A stretch of DNA of 64,000 bases from Alopecurus myosuroides (Eukaryota; Streptophyta; Magnoliopsida; Poales; Poaceae). The stretch's first letter is position 1. Every line of letters begins with the position of its first letter. The notes beneath the pieces were generated by a model. It saw nothing but the letters and a program-made list of their open reading frames with translations, searched no databases and had not been told where the DNA came from. Positions 46,701 through 57,310 of the stretch are shown here, piece by piece. Where the stretch lies: contig CM054058.1 in assembly GCA_028641055.1 (NCBI GenBank), positions 241,786,187 to 241,850,186 on the forward strand. The letters run 5' to 3'. Made by a program: the position numbers and the translations under genes.

Positions 46701-47399
46701 AGAAAGTAACGGGTAACAGACTCGAGCAAAACAACCCTAAGCATGCTAGTAAGACACGGGCAACAAGCAAAAGGTTATAGGTGTGGAGGTGAGGCAATAT
46801 CAGGGTTAAAGGATAACATGTGATAGGTTCGTAACAGAAGCAACTATTCATAGGGCTAGCAGAATAGACAACGGAAAGTATCGGTAACCAATGTTGAAAG
46901 GAACACAGTGGTTCATGTGAGTGAATACTTGCCTGCAAACTCAGCAGCCTGGTACTGAGCTAAATCCTTAGAAGGGGTGTCGTAAGTATCGTCGGTCTCA
47001 ACGTCGTCGTGTATCCGAGAAGAAGCAAACAAACAACGCAAGGAGACAAACAATCAATAACATGGCATAGTGCACATACATGGGATGATGCATGACCATT
47101 TAATTGATGCATAGAATTAAACTAGTTGACAAGATAACATAACATGATTAAATGGACCCACATGCAATTTGGATTGCACATGGAAAGCCCATGAATTATG
47201 GTTGAATTAATTGTTCTACAACTAATCATCATGTGTAAGTGAATTAGCATGATGCATGGATGAGGAAAACAGCAAAATAACAACAATAGAATCAATTGGA
47301 AATAAGGTTTACCAATTTTGGAATTTTATTTATTAAGTTATGAAATTTTGGTTTCTTAAAGGTGTTACACAAGCATTTGTTGTTTTCACCAACTTAATT

Positions 47400-48140
47400 T
47401 GTTCAAAATAGATAACAAAATTCATATTTGAAAAGAACACAAAATTTTAGGTGGATTACATGTTTCACTTGTTGAAAAAGGATTTCAAATAAATTATTTA
47501 TGAATTAAACAAGTTTAAGCAAGAATTAAATGAATTTAATTTAAACATGAACTCATTTGAATTTTTATTTGTGCACAACATTAGATGAAGTTCATATTTG
47601 AAAAGTTTATACTTTTAGGGTTGGAAAACATATTTTATATGTCCCAAAAGAAATTAATTTGACCAAGTTATGAATTTAACAATTTTAAATGATTTAAACA
47701 AGGTTTAATTTATTTAACCAATTTTAATTATTCAAAACATGAAACAAATTTTATATTTGAAAAGGTGGTTTAATTTTGCATGGAAAACATATTTTATTTG
47801 TTGAAATTGGATTTAAAATGAGCAAGTTATTATTTTGGCAATTTTAAATGCAATAATTAAGAAACAGTTGTTTTCAGCAATTTAAATTATTCAAAACAGC
47901 AAACAAAATTGATATTTGGAAAGTACATGAAAAATGGGATGGAAAACATATTTAGTTTGTTGAATTTGGAATTTTTATGAACAAGTTATGATTTTTGCAA
48001 AATTAAGTGAATTAAACAAGAATTCAAATATTGCACCAATTTAAAATATTCAAAACAGTAAACAAATTTTATATTTGGGTAGAGCATTCAATTTGGGACA
48101 GAAAACATATTTAAAAAGTTGAATTTGGAGTTGGGATGAT
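47400..48140. repeat. ~160-bp degenerate AT-rich tandem array in element D LTR
   Basis: The words TTCAAAACAG, AACAAA and ATATTTGG/A, followed by ATGGAAAACATATTT and TTGAATTTGG, recur at about 47402, 47564, 47731, 47890 and 48049, a period near 160 bp. The array is repeated in the second LTR (about 52910-53650), and related units occur in B1 and B2. Confidence 0.75.
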
Positions 48141-48316
48141 TTAGTTATGCAATTTACAATATTAAGGTGTAATCTGCCATTTTTTATGAACTAGGGACTT
48201 AGAATTAATTTTACAGGGAGTTAGAAGATTGGAAGCAGGGACCTGTTGGTGATTTCTGTGAAGGTGCTGTGTCAAAACAAATGGAATAAAAAGTTTTGGT
48301 TTAATTGCGGGAGGGG

Positions 48317-48370
48317 GGGCTCGAACCCGGGACCTCCCGCTGCGCGCAGAGAGGTGCTGCCAGTGGGGTG
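48317..48370 (-). other. tRNA-like A-box/B-box module in element D 3' LTR
   Basis: On the minus strand the A-box-like CACCCCACTGG (48360-48370) and B-box GGTTCGAGCCC (48317-48327, 10 of 11 to consensus) are separated by 32 nt. The middle contains CTGCGCGCAG, which could form an anticodon-like stem. It is not a functional tRNA. Confidence 0.6.
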
Positions 48371-48444
48371 GCTGTTGGATTTGTGATAGGAAGGGGCACT
48401 CGGGAGGTTAAGGTTCCGGTAAGGGATGTTAACTAAAACTGAAT

Positions 48445-48813
48445 TCAGTTTTCAGTTTCTGCGCGCGTGGTGTCCGCCGGCGGACAGCGACCGCTGCTGT
48501 GGCGTGCCCGCGGTGGCCGGGGGGGGGGGCGCGTCCGTGGGGTGCTCGGGTGCGTGTGCTTGGCGTAGGGGAGGAGGTGAGGGGAGCGAGGCGGAGGGGA
48601 GCGCTCACCTCGAGCGGTACAGAAGGCGTAGGGGTCGGGGAGGAGCAGTGGTTGGCCGGCGAGAAGATGGGCACGGCGGCGGCGACCTAAGCCCTCCCGG
48701 CCACCGCCGAGGGGTGGAGGAGGTAGAGGGTGGCCGGGGGGTTCCATTCCCGCCGTTGGGAGCTCCCGAGGCGGACCCCTGCGACCACTACGCCTTCTCC
48801 AACTCGCAGCCAT
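48445..48813 (-). other. LTR-encoded small ORF of element D (122 codons)
   Basis: The ATG at 48813 sits in a strong plant start context (CACCATGGC), about 110 nt downstream of the expected transcription start. The product is Arg/Pro-rich and low in complexity (MAASWRRRSGRRGPP and onward). The copy in the other LTR (54324-53938) has the same start but diverges late by frameshift. Poor conservation of the end argues against a protein; it may be a relic of a captured 5' leader or a uORF. Confidence 0.3.
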
Positions 48814-48953
48814 GGTGGGTATCGGTGGGGGGGTACAGGTTCAGAGAGAGGGAGAGATGCAGAGAGAAGGGAGATGGAGGAAAATGGAGGCGGGGAGAGG
48901 GAAGAGAGGGAGGTAGGAGGGTAGGGTTAGGGGGCTAGGGCACGAGCTAGGTC

Positions 48954-48958
48954 TTATA
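48954..48958 (-). promoter_or_regulatory. TATA-like box of element D 3' LTR
   Basis: Minus strand CCTATAAGACC, followed about 20-35 bp downstream by CCCTAACCCTACCC. The same arrangement is at about 54470-54474 in the 5' LTR. Confidence 0.6.
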
Positions 48959-49916
48959 GGGCAGGAGGCAGGAGCTTCACCGTTGCTTCTGCATCTCTGA
49001 ATACGTGGATGCAGTGGATGCGATCCGTACCGAGGTAGGAGAAAGGTGCGAAGGGGTATGGGCCTAGGGGAGTTGGGCTGGGCCTTGTGTGCTCCTCTCT
49101 CCCCTCTTCTTTTTATTCTTTTTGTTCCATTTTTTTTTGCTGAATTGAAATAGGAAGAGAATGAGGGTTTTTTTGGGTTAGAATTTTTAGGGAATAATTT
49201 TGTAGATTGTTTATTTATTGCAGCAACACAAAGTGCAACTTTTGGTTTTTCAAAATGATTTGAATTTAAGTGTTGTTTGTAATTTGTTTAAAATTTGAGT
49301 GAAATTTAATATTAATTGAAATACTTGATCTTAAGCAAATAAGTTTTTAAAATCAAGTTTCTTTGAAACAAATGGTTTAGTTATTTTGTAATTTTCATAA
49401 AATTCAAGGGGGTTGCTGTTTTGGAGAATTATTTGAATTTGAATGCAAGTTGCATTAAGTGAATTACTAAAACCAATTTTTAAGTAGTTTGAACCTTATG
49501 GTTTAATGGATACAAAAAGGATTAGAATTTGGTTTGTAATTCTCATAAATTCAAGATGGTTGTTGTTTGGAAGAAATTGTAACTGAATTTGAAAAGGGTT
49601 TGATAGTAAATGAATTTTTTGATAGAAACAAAACAACAGTTTTGAAATCACACTTTTATGGAAACAAATGATTGTTTTGATTTGAAAAATCATTTTGGAA
49701 ATTGTAACATCACAAGTATGAAACAAAAGGTTTGAAATTCAAATAGAAAACAAAGGAAAACAAATGAAAACAGTTGGAAAACAAAGCAAAACAGAGTAAA
49801 ACAAATGGAAAACAAGCAAAACAAATGCAATGAACATGATGCCATGATGCAAAACATAAAATAACAGAGAGCAAACATTCTAATGGCTATGTTTTCATAC
49901 TTGGGATGTTACAAAA

Positions 49917-49928
49917 CGCCCCCCCTTG
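49917..49928 (-). promoter_or_regulatory. Element D polypurine tract
   Basis: The minus strand reads AAGGGGGGGCG, three bases from the 3' LTR start TGTAACA. Confidence 0.85.
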
Positions 49929-50685
49929 AAGGAATCGCGCCCCGAGATTCCTACTGAGAAAAGAAAAGGTCCGGATACTTCTTGCGAAGATCCTCTTGAG
50001 CTGTGACACGTGAACACATCGTGCACCTTGGATATGATTTTCTGGAAGTTCAATACGATAGGAATTCCTGGCAACTCTTCTGGAAAGATGTCAGGGAATT
50101 TGGAAACCACCGGAACATTTTCAATTCAAGGAAAAGATTTTGTATCGAGGGTGTATAGCTGGATAGAGCTTGATTCATTTGGAGAACAGACTATCTGGCC
50201 AGAAGGGTGGAAAGCAACAACAAGGTTTCAACGGATGAAAAGGATGTTGAAAAGAACAGGATAACGAAGCAACATCGGGAAAACGAGATCAAAACACTCC
50301 TGAGGTACTACGGAAAACCCATCCGGGCTTCTAAAGGATCAATATCTACTGCTTAAGGAATAGAGGATCTGCTTCCGGGGCTTACACGCCTCCGTTCTCA
50401 ATCGTGAGTAGGCAACATGATAAATCATGTCACAACCACCTCCATTCCTATGGTCTAGTAGATATAACCATCCTAGAGAAACCAGGATACGTGAAAACCT
50501 AACTTGAAAGTTTAGATGAGAAGGGAAAACAACGTTGCACTTCCTTACCAGAAAAGGGGCGGGTGGGTGGGGAAAGAAGAAAAAGAACAGAATTCCTACT
50601 CTCACGTTTAATTTTTCCTATATAGCTACAAAATAGTTTCTAGACTCAACTGCGACTACTAAAAAGGGATCCTACAGGCAGACAG

Positions 50686-50697
50686 GCTCTGATACCA
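50686..50697 (-). promoter_or_regulatory. Element D primer-binding site (initiator tRNA-Met)
   Basis: The minus strand reads TGGTATCAGAGC two bases after the 5' LTR, the standard complement of plant initiator tRNA-Met. Confidence 0.92.
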
Positions 50698-50699
50698 TT

Positions 50700-53600
50700 T
50701 GTCGCACCCGGACTTCTAGGGGATACTCACAGTCCGTTAAACAGTAGATAAATGGCTTACGGGGCATACCGGCACCCGCATCTCAATATGAGCAGGCCAA
50801 CACGTAAACGTGTGACAACCATTCTCTTACTATTCACCGTCTGCGCAAACCATCCCATAGAAATCCAGATACTTCCATTGACGTACTTCAAAACATACAC
50901 ACATGGTACGTCAACGGCGTTTGAACAAGTGATATCACAACAGATCTCTACGACACAAAAGATTGAAATAAGTTGCAAATAGCCCTCATTAGAGCAGAGA
51001 TAGCAAATACAATCATCGAGAGGACACACGTCCCAACATATCATCATTACATCACAGCGGAAGCATCCAAAGTGTCTGAGTACAGACAAGATCCAAATAG
51101 GCCTAAGAGGCCGGAAACGAAAAGACGGAGCCCATCCACGAAGTCTCGGATCCTGCCCGGGTCCGCTATCTACTCGTCAGCAGTCTCGTCATACTCCACG
51201 TAGTAGCCACCATGTAGATCCTCGGAAACGTAGTCTGCGGAAACCACAGCCCAAAGGGGTCAGTACATAAACGTATTGGCAAGCAAGACTCACAGTTCAC
51301 CAAAGTGTAACCCGTCAACACCAAGCACAGATGCTTTGGGTTCAACGGAAGAAAGGGGATATAAAGATGCTGCAACTGGCTGCTCTAACCAACTACAGAT
51401 CATACTACAACTTCCGGCTAACAGAAAAGAGATAAGATAGCGTATTGGAACCAACTATAACTAACTCCAAACAAACCCATCCTGGATCTCGCCCCTTATC
51501 CAAAGAAGCAATCCGAGGATAACTCACACAGTTGGATTAGTGAGGGTTCAGATTGTGTGTCATGAAGCCTATTACTAGTCAGATTGTTAATCATTAGGTT
51601 TAAGTTGTCCTGAGTACTTGTTAGCCAGTACTTTCACCAAGTAGTCCATAACCGCGGAAAACACGGCTTCTCGAGAAGATTTACCCTGCAGGGGTGCACC
51701 AATTTGGCCGTACACGTAAGAATAACCCGCCAGATGGAACGGCCATTCCACCAAGCGGGGCACTCAACACAACTCAACTCTTCTCCGCATCAAGCCCAAA
51801 GAACCCCGTGCAGTGAGCGCACGGCTAATCGAGCCCCACGAAGAAAAGGGGACCCTCATAGCACTCTAAGAACGTGTCTCCCTAAATGCCGACTACAAAA
51901 GTTCCACCCTGGCCTGGGCTCGCAAAAACATGCATGCGGCAAATGGAACACCCGAACTAAATGAGGCGATTTGGACGAGATGCGGATCGAATCAAATTGA
52001 GGGGGGCGCCCATACACGCTTCCCACATGCGGTTAGTCCGCTCATCATGGATCAGTAGACAAGACCCTTTTCCTATTAGGGTCGACACTAGCAGGCCTCA
52101 AAACCACGCAGGGCCTCCTGCCGGTGCCTTATCATCAAATTATTATTTAGTCAACATTAGCATGATTCATTGTTTATCCTCGAGCCCCAGAACATGACAG
52201 AAATAGTAACAGAAAGTAACGGGTAACAGACTCGAGCAAAACAACCCTAAGCATGCTAGTAAGACACGGGCAACAAGCAAAAGGTTATAGGTGTGGAGGT
52301 GAGGCAATATCAGGGTTAAAGGATAACATGTGATAGGTTCGTAACAGAAGCAACTATTCATAGGGCTAGCAGAATAGACAACGGAAAGTATCGGTAACCA
52401 ATGTTGAAAGGAACACAGTGGTTCATGTGAGTGAATACTTGCCTGCAAACTCAGCAGCCTGGTACTGAGCTAAATCCTTAGAAGGGGTGTCGTAAGTATC
52501 GTCGGTCTCAACGTCGTCGTGTATCCGAGAAGAAGCAAACAAACAACGCAAGGAGACAAACAATCAATAACATGGCATAGTGCACATACATGGGATGATG
52601 CATGACCATTTAATTGATGCATAGAATTAAACTAGTGACAAGATAACATAACATGATTAAATGGACCCACATGCAATTTGGATTGCACATGGAAAGCCCA
52701 TGAATTATGGTTGAATTAATTGTTCTACAACTAATCATCATGTGTAAGTGAATTAGCATGATGCATGGATGAGGAAAACAACAAAATAACAACAATAGAA
52801 TCAATTGGAAATAAGGTTTACCAATTTTGGAATTTTATTTATTAAGTTATGAAATTTTGGTTTCTTAAAGGTGTTACACAAGCATTTGTTGTTTTCACCA
52901 ACTTAATTTGTTCAAAATAGATAAAAAAAATCATATTTGAAAAGAACACAAAATTTTAGGTGGATTACATGTTTCACTTGTTGAAAAAGGATTTCAAATA
53001 AATTATTTATGAATTAAACAAGTTTAAGCAAGAATTAAATGAATTTAATTTAAACATGAACTTATTTGAATTTTTATTTGTGCACAACATTAGATGAAGT
53101 TCATATTTGAAAAGTTTATACTTTTAGGTTTGGAAAACATATTTTATATGTCCCAAAAGAAATTAATTTGACCAAGTTATGAATTTAACAATTTTAAATG
53201 ATTTAAACAAGGTTTAATTTATTTAACCAATTTTAATTATTCAAAACATGAAACAAATTTTATATTTGAAAAGGTGGTTTAATTTTGCATGGAAAACATA
53301 TTTTATTTGTTGAAATTGGATTTAAAATGAGCAAGTTATTATTTTGGCAATTTTAAATGCAATAATTAAGAAACAGTTGTTTTCAGCAATTTAAATTATT
53401 CAAAACAGCAAACAAAATTGATATTTGGAAAGTACATGAAAAATGGGATGGAAAACATATTTAGTTTGTTGAATTTGGAATTTTTATGAACAAGTTATGA
53501 TTTTTGCAAAATTAAGTGAATTAAACAAGAATTCAAATATTGCACCAATTTAATATATTCAAAACAGTAAACAAATTTTATATTTGGGTAGAGCATTCAA

Positions 53601-55441
53601 TTTGGGACAGAAAACATATTTAAAAAGTTGAATTTGGAGTTGGGATGATTTAGTTATGCAATTTACAATATTAAGGTGTAATCTGCCATTTTTTATGAAC
53701 TAGGGACTTAGAATTAATTTTACAGGGAGTTAGAAGATTGGAAGACGGGACCTGTTGGTGATTTCTGTGAAGGTGCTGTGTCAAAACAAATGGAATAAAA
53801 AGTTTTGGTTTAATTGCGGGAGGGGAGGCTCGAACCCGGGACCTCCCGCTGCGCGCAGAGAGGTGCTGCCAGTGGGGTGGCTATTGGATTTGTGATAGGA
53901 AGGGGCACTCGGGAGGTTAAGGTTCCGGTAAGGGATGTTAACTGAAACTGAATTCAGTTTTCAGTTTCTGCGCGCGTGGTGTCCGCCGGCGGACAGCGAC
54001 CGCTGCTGTGGCGTGCCCGCGGTGGCCGGGGGGGGGGGGCGCCGTCCGTGGTGTGCTCGGGTGCGTGTGCTTGGCGTAGGGGAGGAGGTGACGGGAGCGA
54101 GGCGGAGGGGAGCGCTCACCCCGAGCGGTACAGAAGGCGCAGGGGTCGGGGCGGAGCAGTGGTTGGCCGGCGAGAAGATGGGCACGGCGGCGGCGACCTG
54201 AGCCCTCCCGACCACCGCCGAGGGGTGGAGGAGGTAGAGGGTGGCCGGGGGGTTCCATTCCCGCCGTTGGGAGCTCCCGAGGCGGACCCCTGCGACCACT
54301 ACGCCGTCTCCAACTCGCAGCCATGGTGGGTATCGGTGGGGGGGGGGGGTACAGGTTCAGAGAGAGGGAGAGATGCAGAGAGAAGGGAGATGGAGGAAAA
54401 TGGAGGCGGGGAGAGGGAAGAGAGGGAGGTAGGAGGGTAGGGTTAGGGGGCTAGGGCACGAGCTAGGTCTTATAGGGCAGGAGGGAGGAGCTTCACCGTT
54501 GCTGCTGCATCTCTGAATACGTGGATGCAGTGGATGCGATCCGTACCGAGGTAGGAGAAAGGTGCGAAGGCGTATGGGCCTAGGGGAGTTGGGCTGGGCC
54601 TTGTGTGCTCCTCTCTCCCCTCTTCTTTTTATTCTTTTTGTTCCATTTTTTTTGCTGAATTATAAATAGGAAGAGAATGAGGGTTTTTTTGGGTTAGAAT
54701 TTTTAGGGAATAATTTTGTAGATTGTTTATTTATTGCAGCAACACAAAGTGCAACTTTTGGTTCTTCAAAATGATTTGAATTTAAGTGTTGTTTGTAATT
54801 TGTTTAAAATTTGAGTGACATTTAATATTAATTGAAATACTTGATCTTAAGCAAATAAGTTTTTAAAATCAAGTTTCTTTGAAACAAATGGTTTAGTTAT
54901 TTTGTAATTTTCATAAAATTCAAGGGGGTTGCTGTTTTGGAGAATTATTTGAATTTGAATGCAAGTTGCATTAAGTGAATTACTAAAACCAATTTTTAAG
55001 TAGGTTGAACCTTATGGTTTAATGGATACAAAAAGGATTAGAATTTGGTTTGTAATTCTCATAAATTCAACATGGTTGTTGTTTGGAAGAAATTGTAACT
55101 GAATTTGAAAAGGGTTTGATAGTAAATGAATTTTTTGATAGAAACAAAACAACAGTTTTGAAATCACACTTTTATGGAAACAAATGATTGTTTTGATTTG
55201 AAAAATCATTTTGGAAATTGTAACATCACAAGTATGAAACAAAAGGTTTGAAATTTGGTTTGAAATTCAAATAGAAAACAAAGGAAAACAAATGAAAACA
55301 GTTGGAAAACAAAGCAAAACAGAGTAAAACAAATGGAAAACAAGCAAAACAAATGCAATGAACATGATGCCATGATGCAAAACATAAAATAACAGAGAGC
55401 AAACATTCTAATGGCTATGTTTTCATACTTGGGATGTTACA
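50700..55441 (-). repeat. Element D 5' LTR
   Basis: A 4742-bp LTR, the full-length version of 45326-49913. It differs by scattered substitutions, a 137-bp segment (51504-51640) absent from the other LTR, and an extra TTTGGTTTGAAA-like stretch near 55255. It carries its own tRNA-like module, TATA-like box and ~160-bp array. Confidence 0.95.
53826..53879 (-). other. tRNA-like A-box/B-box module in element D 5' LTR
   Basis: A-box-like CACCCCACTGG (53869-53879) and B-box-like GGTTCGAGCCT (53826-53836), 32 nt apart, as in the other LTR. Confidence 0.6.
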
Positions 55442-55538
55442 TGTTATCACAAGTGGCAACCTGAAATCGGTTATTATGTGGATTTTGGCGGAAATGCTGA
55501 AATTTGCATAGTGCCCGATCTCGGGGCGTCACACTTGG

Positions 55539-57310
55539 CTGTGAAGTTGGTCCCACTATCTATGATGATATTATGTGGGACGCCGAACCTGCACACAATG
55601 GAATCGAGGAATCTCACGGCGCACTCGGCGTGTCGCGACGTGACTGGCATGGCCTCTATGCATTTAGTGAATTTGTCGACTGCGACCAGCAAGTGGGTGT
55701 ATCCTCCGCGTGTTGATTTCCGCAGCGGTCCTACCATGTCGAGCCCCTATTGAGTGAAGGGCCAGGAGATGGAGATCATGTGGAGGTCTGTGGCCGGTGC
55801 GTGTGGCTTGGGCGCGGATCTTTGGCAGGCGTTGCACCTATCGACGAGATCTTTGGCTTCTCTGGCTGCCGTGAGCCAGTAAAATCCTGCTCGAAAAGCC
55901 TTCCCCAAGATTGCTCTCCAGTTTGCGAGATGCCCGCAGTCTCCTTGGTGTATGTCGTGGAGCAGTTATTTGCCATCCTCGGGTGCGATGCACCTCTGGA
56001 GTACTCCTGACATGCTTTTCTTGTATAGCTCTCCCTTGACCACCCGAAAAGATTTGCTGCATCGTACTATCTGTCTAGCTTCGCAAATGTTTGCTGGGAG
56101 CTGCCTCTTTGACAGGTAGTCGAGGTATTTCTGTGTCCAGGTTGGCTCGACCAGAAAGACTTGCCTTGAGATGTTATGGGTGAGCTCGATCAGGGCGATT
56201 TGCTGGCTGGCCTTCGTTTTTGTTACTGCGGGTGTCGCTGCTTGCGTTTTGACCTTGACTAGTCGTTTGCTTATTCTCTCAAAGTTGATTCCTGGTGGAA
56301 CAGGGGTGTTTGTTGACCCTATGTTCGCCAGTCTGTCTGCTTCTTCGTTGCTTGATCGTGCAATGTGCTTCAGCTCGCATCCTTTGAAACTTCCTTTGAG
56401 TAGGTTGTTCATGTCGCGATAGGCGACCATGTTATCTACGACAGCGTCGCACTCCTTCATTGTCTGCTGCACGATAATATTTGAGTCTCCGTATATCATC
56501 AATCGGGTGGCTCCGCAGGCAATCGCCATCTTCATGCCGTGTAGGAGGGCCTCGTACTCTGCATCGTTGTTGGACGTTGGATCATCAGGGGGGAAGTCGA
56601 GTCGCAGGACATACTGGAGCTTGTCACCCCTTGGCGATATGAGGATTACTCCGGCTCCGGCTCCTTCGTTTCTTTTTGACCCGTCAAAGTACATGATCCA
56701 GTTGCTCGTGTATCCGGGGGTCCTAGAGTTTGCAGTTCCGTCCACTCGCTCAGGAACTCCACGACCACCTGGGATTTTACAGCGTTACGTCCTGTGTATA
56801 TTATATCCCAGGCACCTAGCTCGATGCTCCACTTTGCGATTCTTCCGAATTCCATGGGAATGTTGATGATAGTACCGAGTGATGCGTTGTTTAGCACCGT
56901 GACAGTATGCTCCTGGAAGTAATGTTTGAGTTTGCGGGCTGTAAGGACCACTCCATACGCGAGTTTGTGGTAATGGGGGTATCGTTGTTTGCACGGAGAA
57001 AGTACCTCGCTGATGTAGTACACTAGTCACTGAACGCCGTATGCCTTTCCGTCCTCTAGCCGCTTGACGACGATTACCGTGCTGACCACTTGATTTGTTG
57101 TTGCTAGGTAAAGGTAGAGGGGTTCCCTTTCCTGCGGTGTTGCCAATATTTGTCTGCTCCGCAACACCCTTTTCAGATTGATGAACGCCTTTTTTGCTTT
57201 TGGCGTCCACTCGAACTTATCTGTTTTCTTCAGCAACTTGTAGAAAGGGAGCGCTTGCTTGTCTAACCTTGCGAGGGCTGCCAGTCATCCTGCGAGCTGC
57301 TGCATGCCGC
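55539..57310 (-). pseudogene. Element A pol: reverse transcriptase end, dual RNase H, integrase start
   Basis: This is the minus-strand Tat-lineage polyprotein upstream of 25988. From 57310 it holds the end of reverse transcriptase (LLKKTDKFEWT), the degenerate first RNase H (VYYISEVLS, HYFQEH), the archaeal-type second RNase H (IMYFDGSKRNEGAGAG, YGDSNIIVQQ, EEADRLANIGS) and the integrase start with its HHCC finger (HQGDCGH, CNACQ), LDMVG and IIDSGTNFTAK. Lesions: TGA at 57027-57029, frameshift near 56730, TAA near 55966, TAG near 55748. B2 cuts it at 57310, so the rest lies beyond the window. Confidence 0.88.

Larger units (their letters stand above)
45326..49913 (-). repeat. Element D 3' LTR
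   Basis: Sense order on the minus strand: AT-rich U3 (49913-48960), TATA-like box near 48955, CT-rich leader with an AACCCTA word, ATG in strong context at 48813, tRNA-like module (48317-48370), ~160-bp AT-rich repeats (about 48140-47400), and a block shared with B1 and B2. It lacks 137 bp present in the other LTR (51504-51640). R/U5 would be about 3.6 kb. Confidence 0.95.
49914..50699 (-). other. Element D interior with a trace of chromovirus pol
   Basis: 786 bp between the LTRs. Just before the 3' LTR the minus strand encodes VSKFPDIFPEELPGIP (about 50063-50107), the conserved start of reverse transcriptase in Tekay/Del chromoviruses. Close after it comes GRDSFKGG (about 49922-49945), like the C-terminus of such polyproteins, overlapping the polypurine tract. 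The two ends are joined with all domains between them missing. This suggests D arose from a Tekay-like element by internal deletion (inference). Confidence 0.65.
45326..55441 (-). mobile_element. Element D: giant-LTR, near-empty retrotransposon
   Basis: A 10,116-bp element on the minus strand, starting TGTAACATCCC and ending GGGTGTGACA or GGGTGCGACA. The 5' LTR is 50700-55441 (4742 bp) and the 3' LTR 45326-49913 (4588 bp). The interior is only 786 bp. Perfect TSDs TGTTA lie at 45321-45325 and 55442-55446, inside solo LTR B1. The primer site fits initiator tRNA-Met. Over 90% of the element is LTR and no complete protein is encoded. This exceeds usual TRIM or LARD proportions. It would need proteins from another element. 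Confidence 0.95.
25989..55533 (+). mobile_element. Solo LTR B1, split by elements C and D
   Basis: This LTR consists of three parts, 25989-28452, 43764-45325 and 55447-55533, about 4.1 kb in all. It starts TGTAACACCCGGGG and ends GGGGCGTCACA, the same termini as the B2 LTRs. Perfect TSDs CTTGG flank it, and there is no interior or second LTR, so it is a solo LTR left by recombination. Order in sense direction: AT-rich start, CT-rich leader with AACCCTA, GC-rich uORF zone, tRNA-like module, AT-rich ~160-bp repeats, then a block shared with D and B2. The middle resembles D more than B2. No gene is supported inside. Confidence 0.92.

Noticed and set aside
53938..54440. Plus-strand Gly/Arg-rich proteins in the D LTRs (also 48426-48938)
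   Set aside because: These frames lie on the strand opposite to the LTR sense strand, arise from GC-rich sequence and change by frameshift between the two LTRs.
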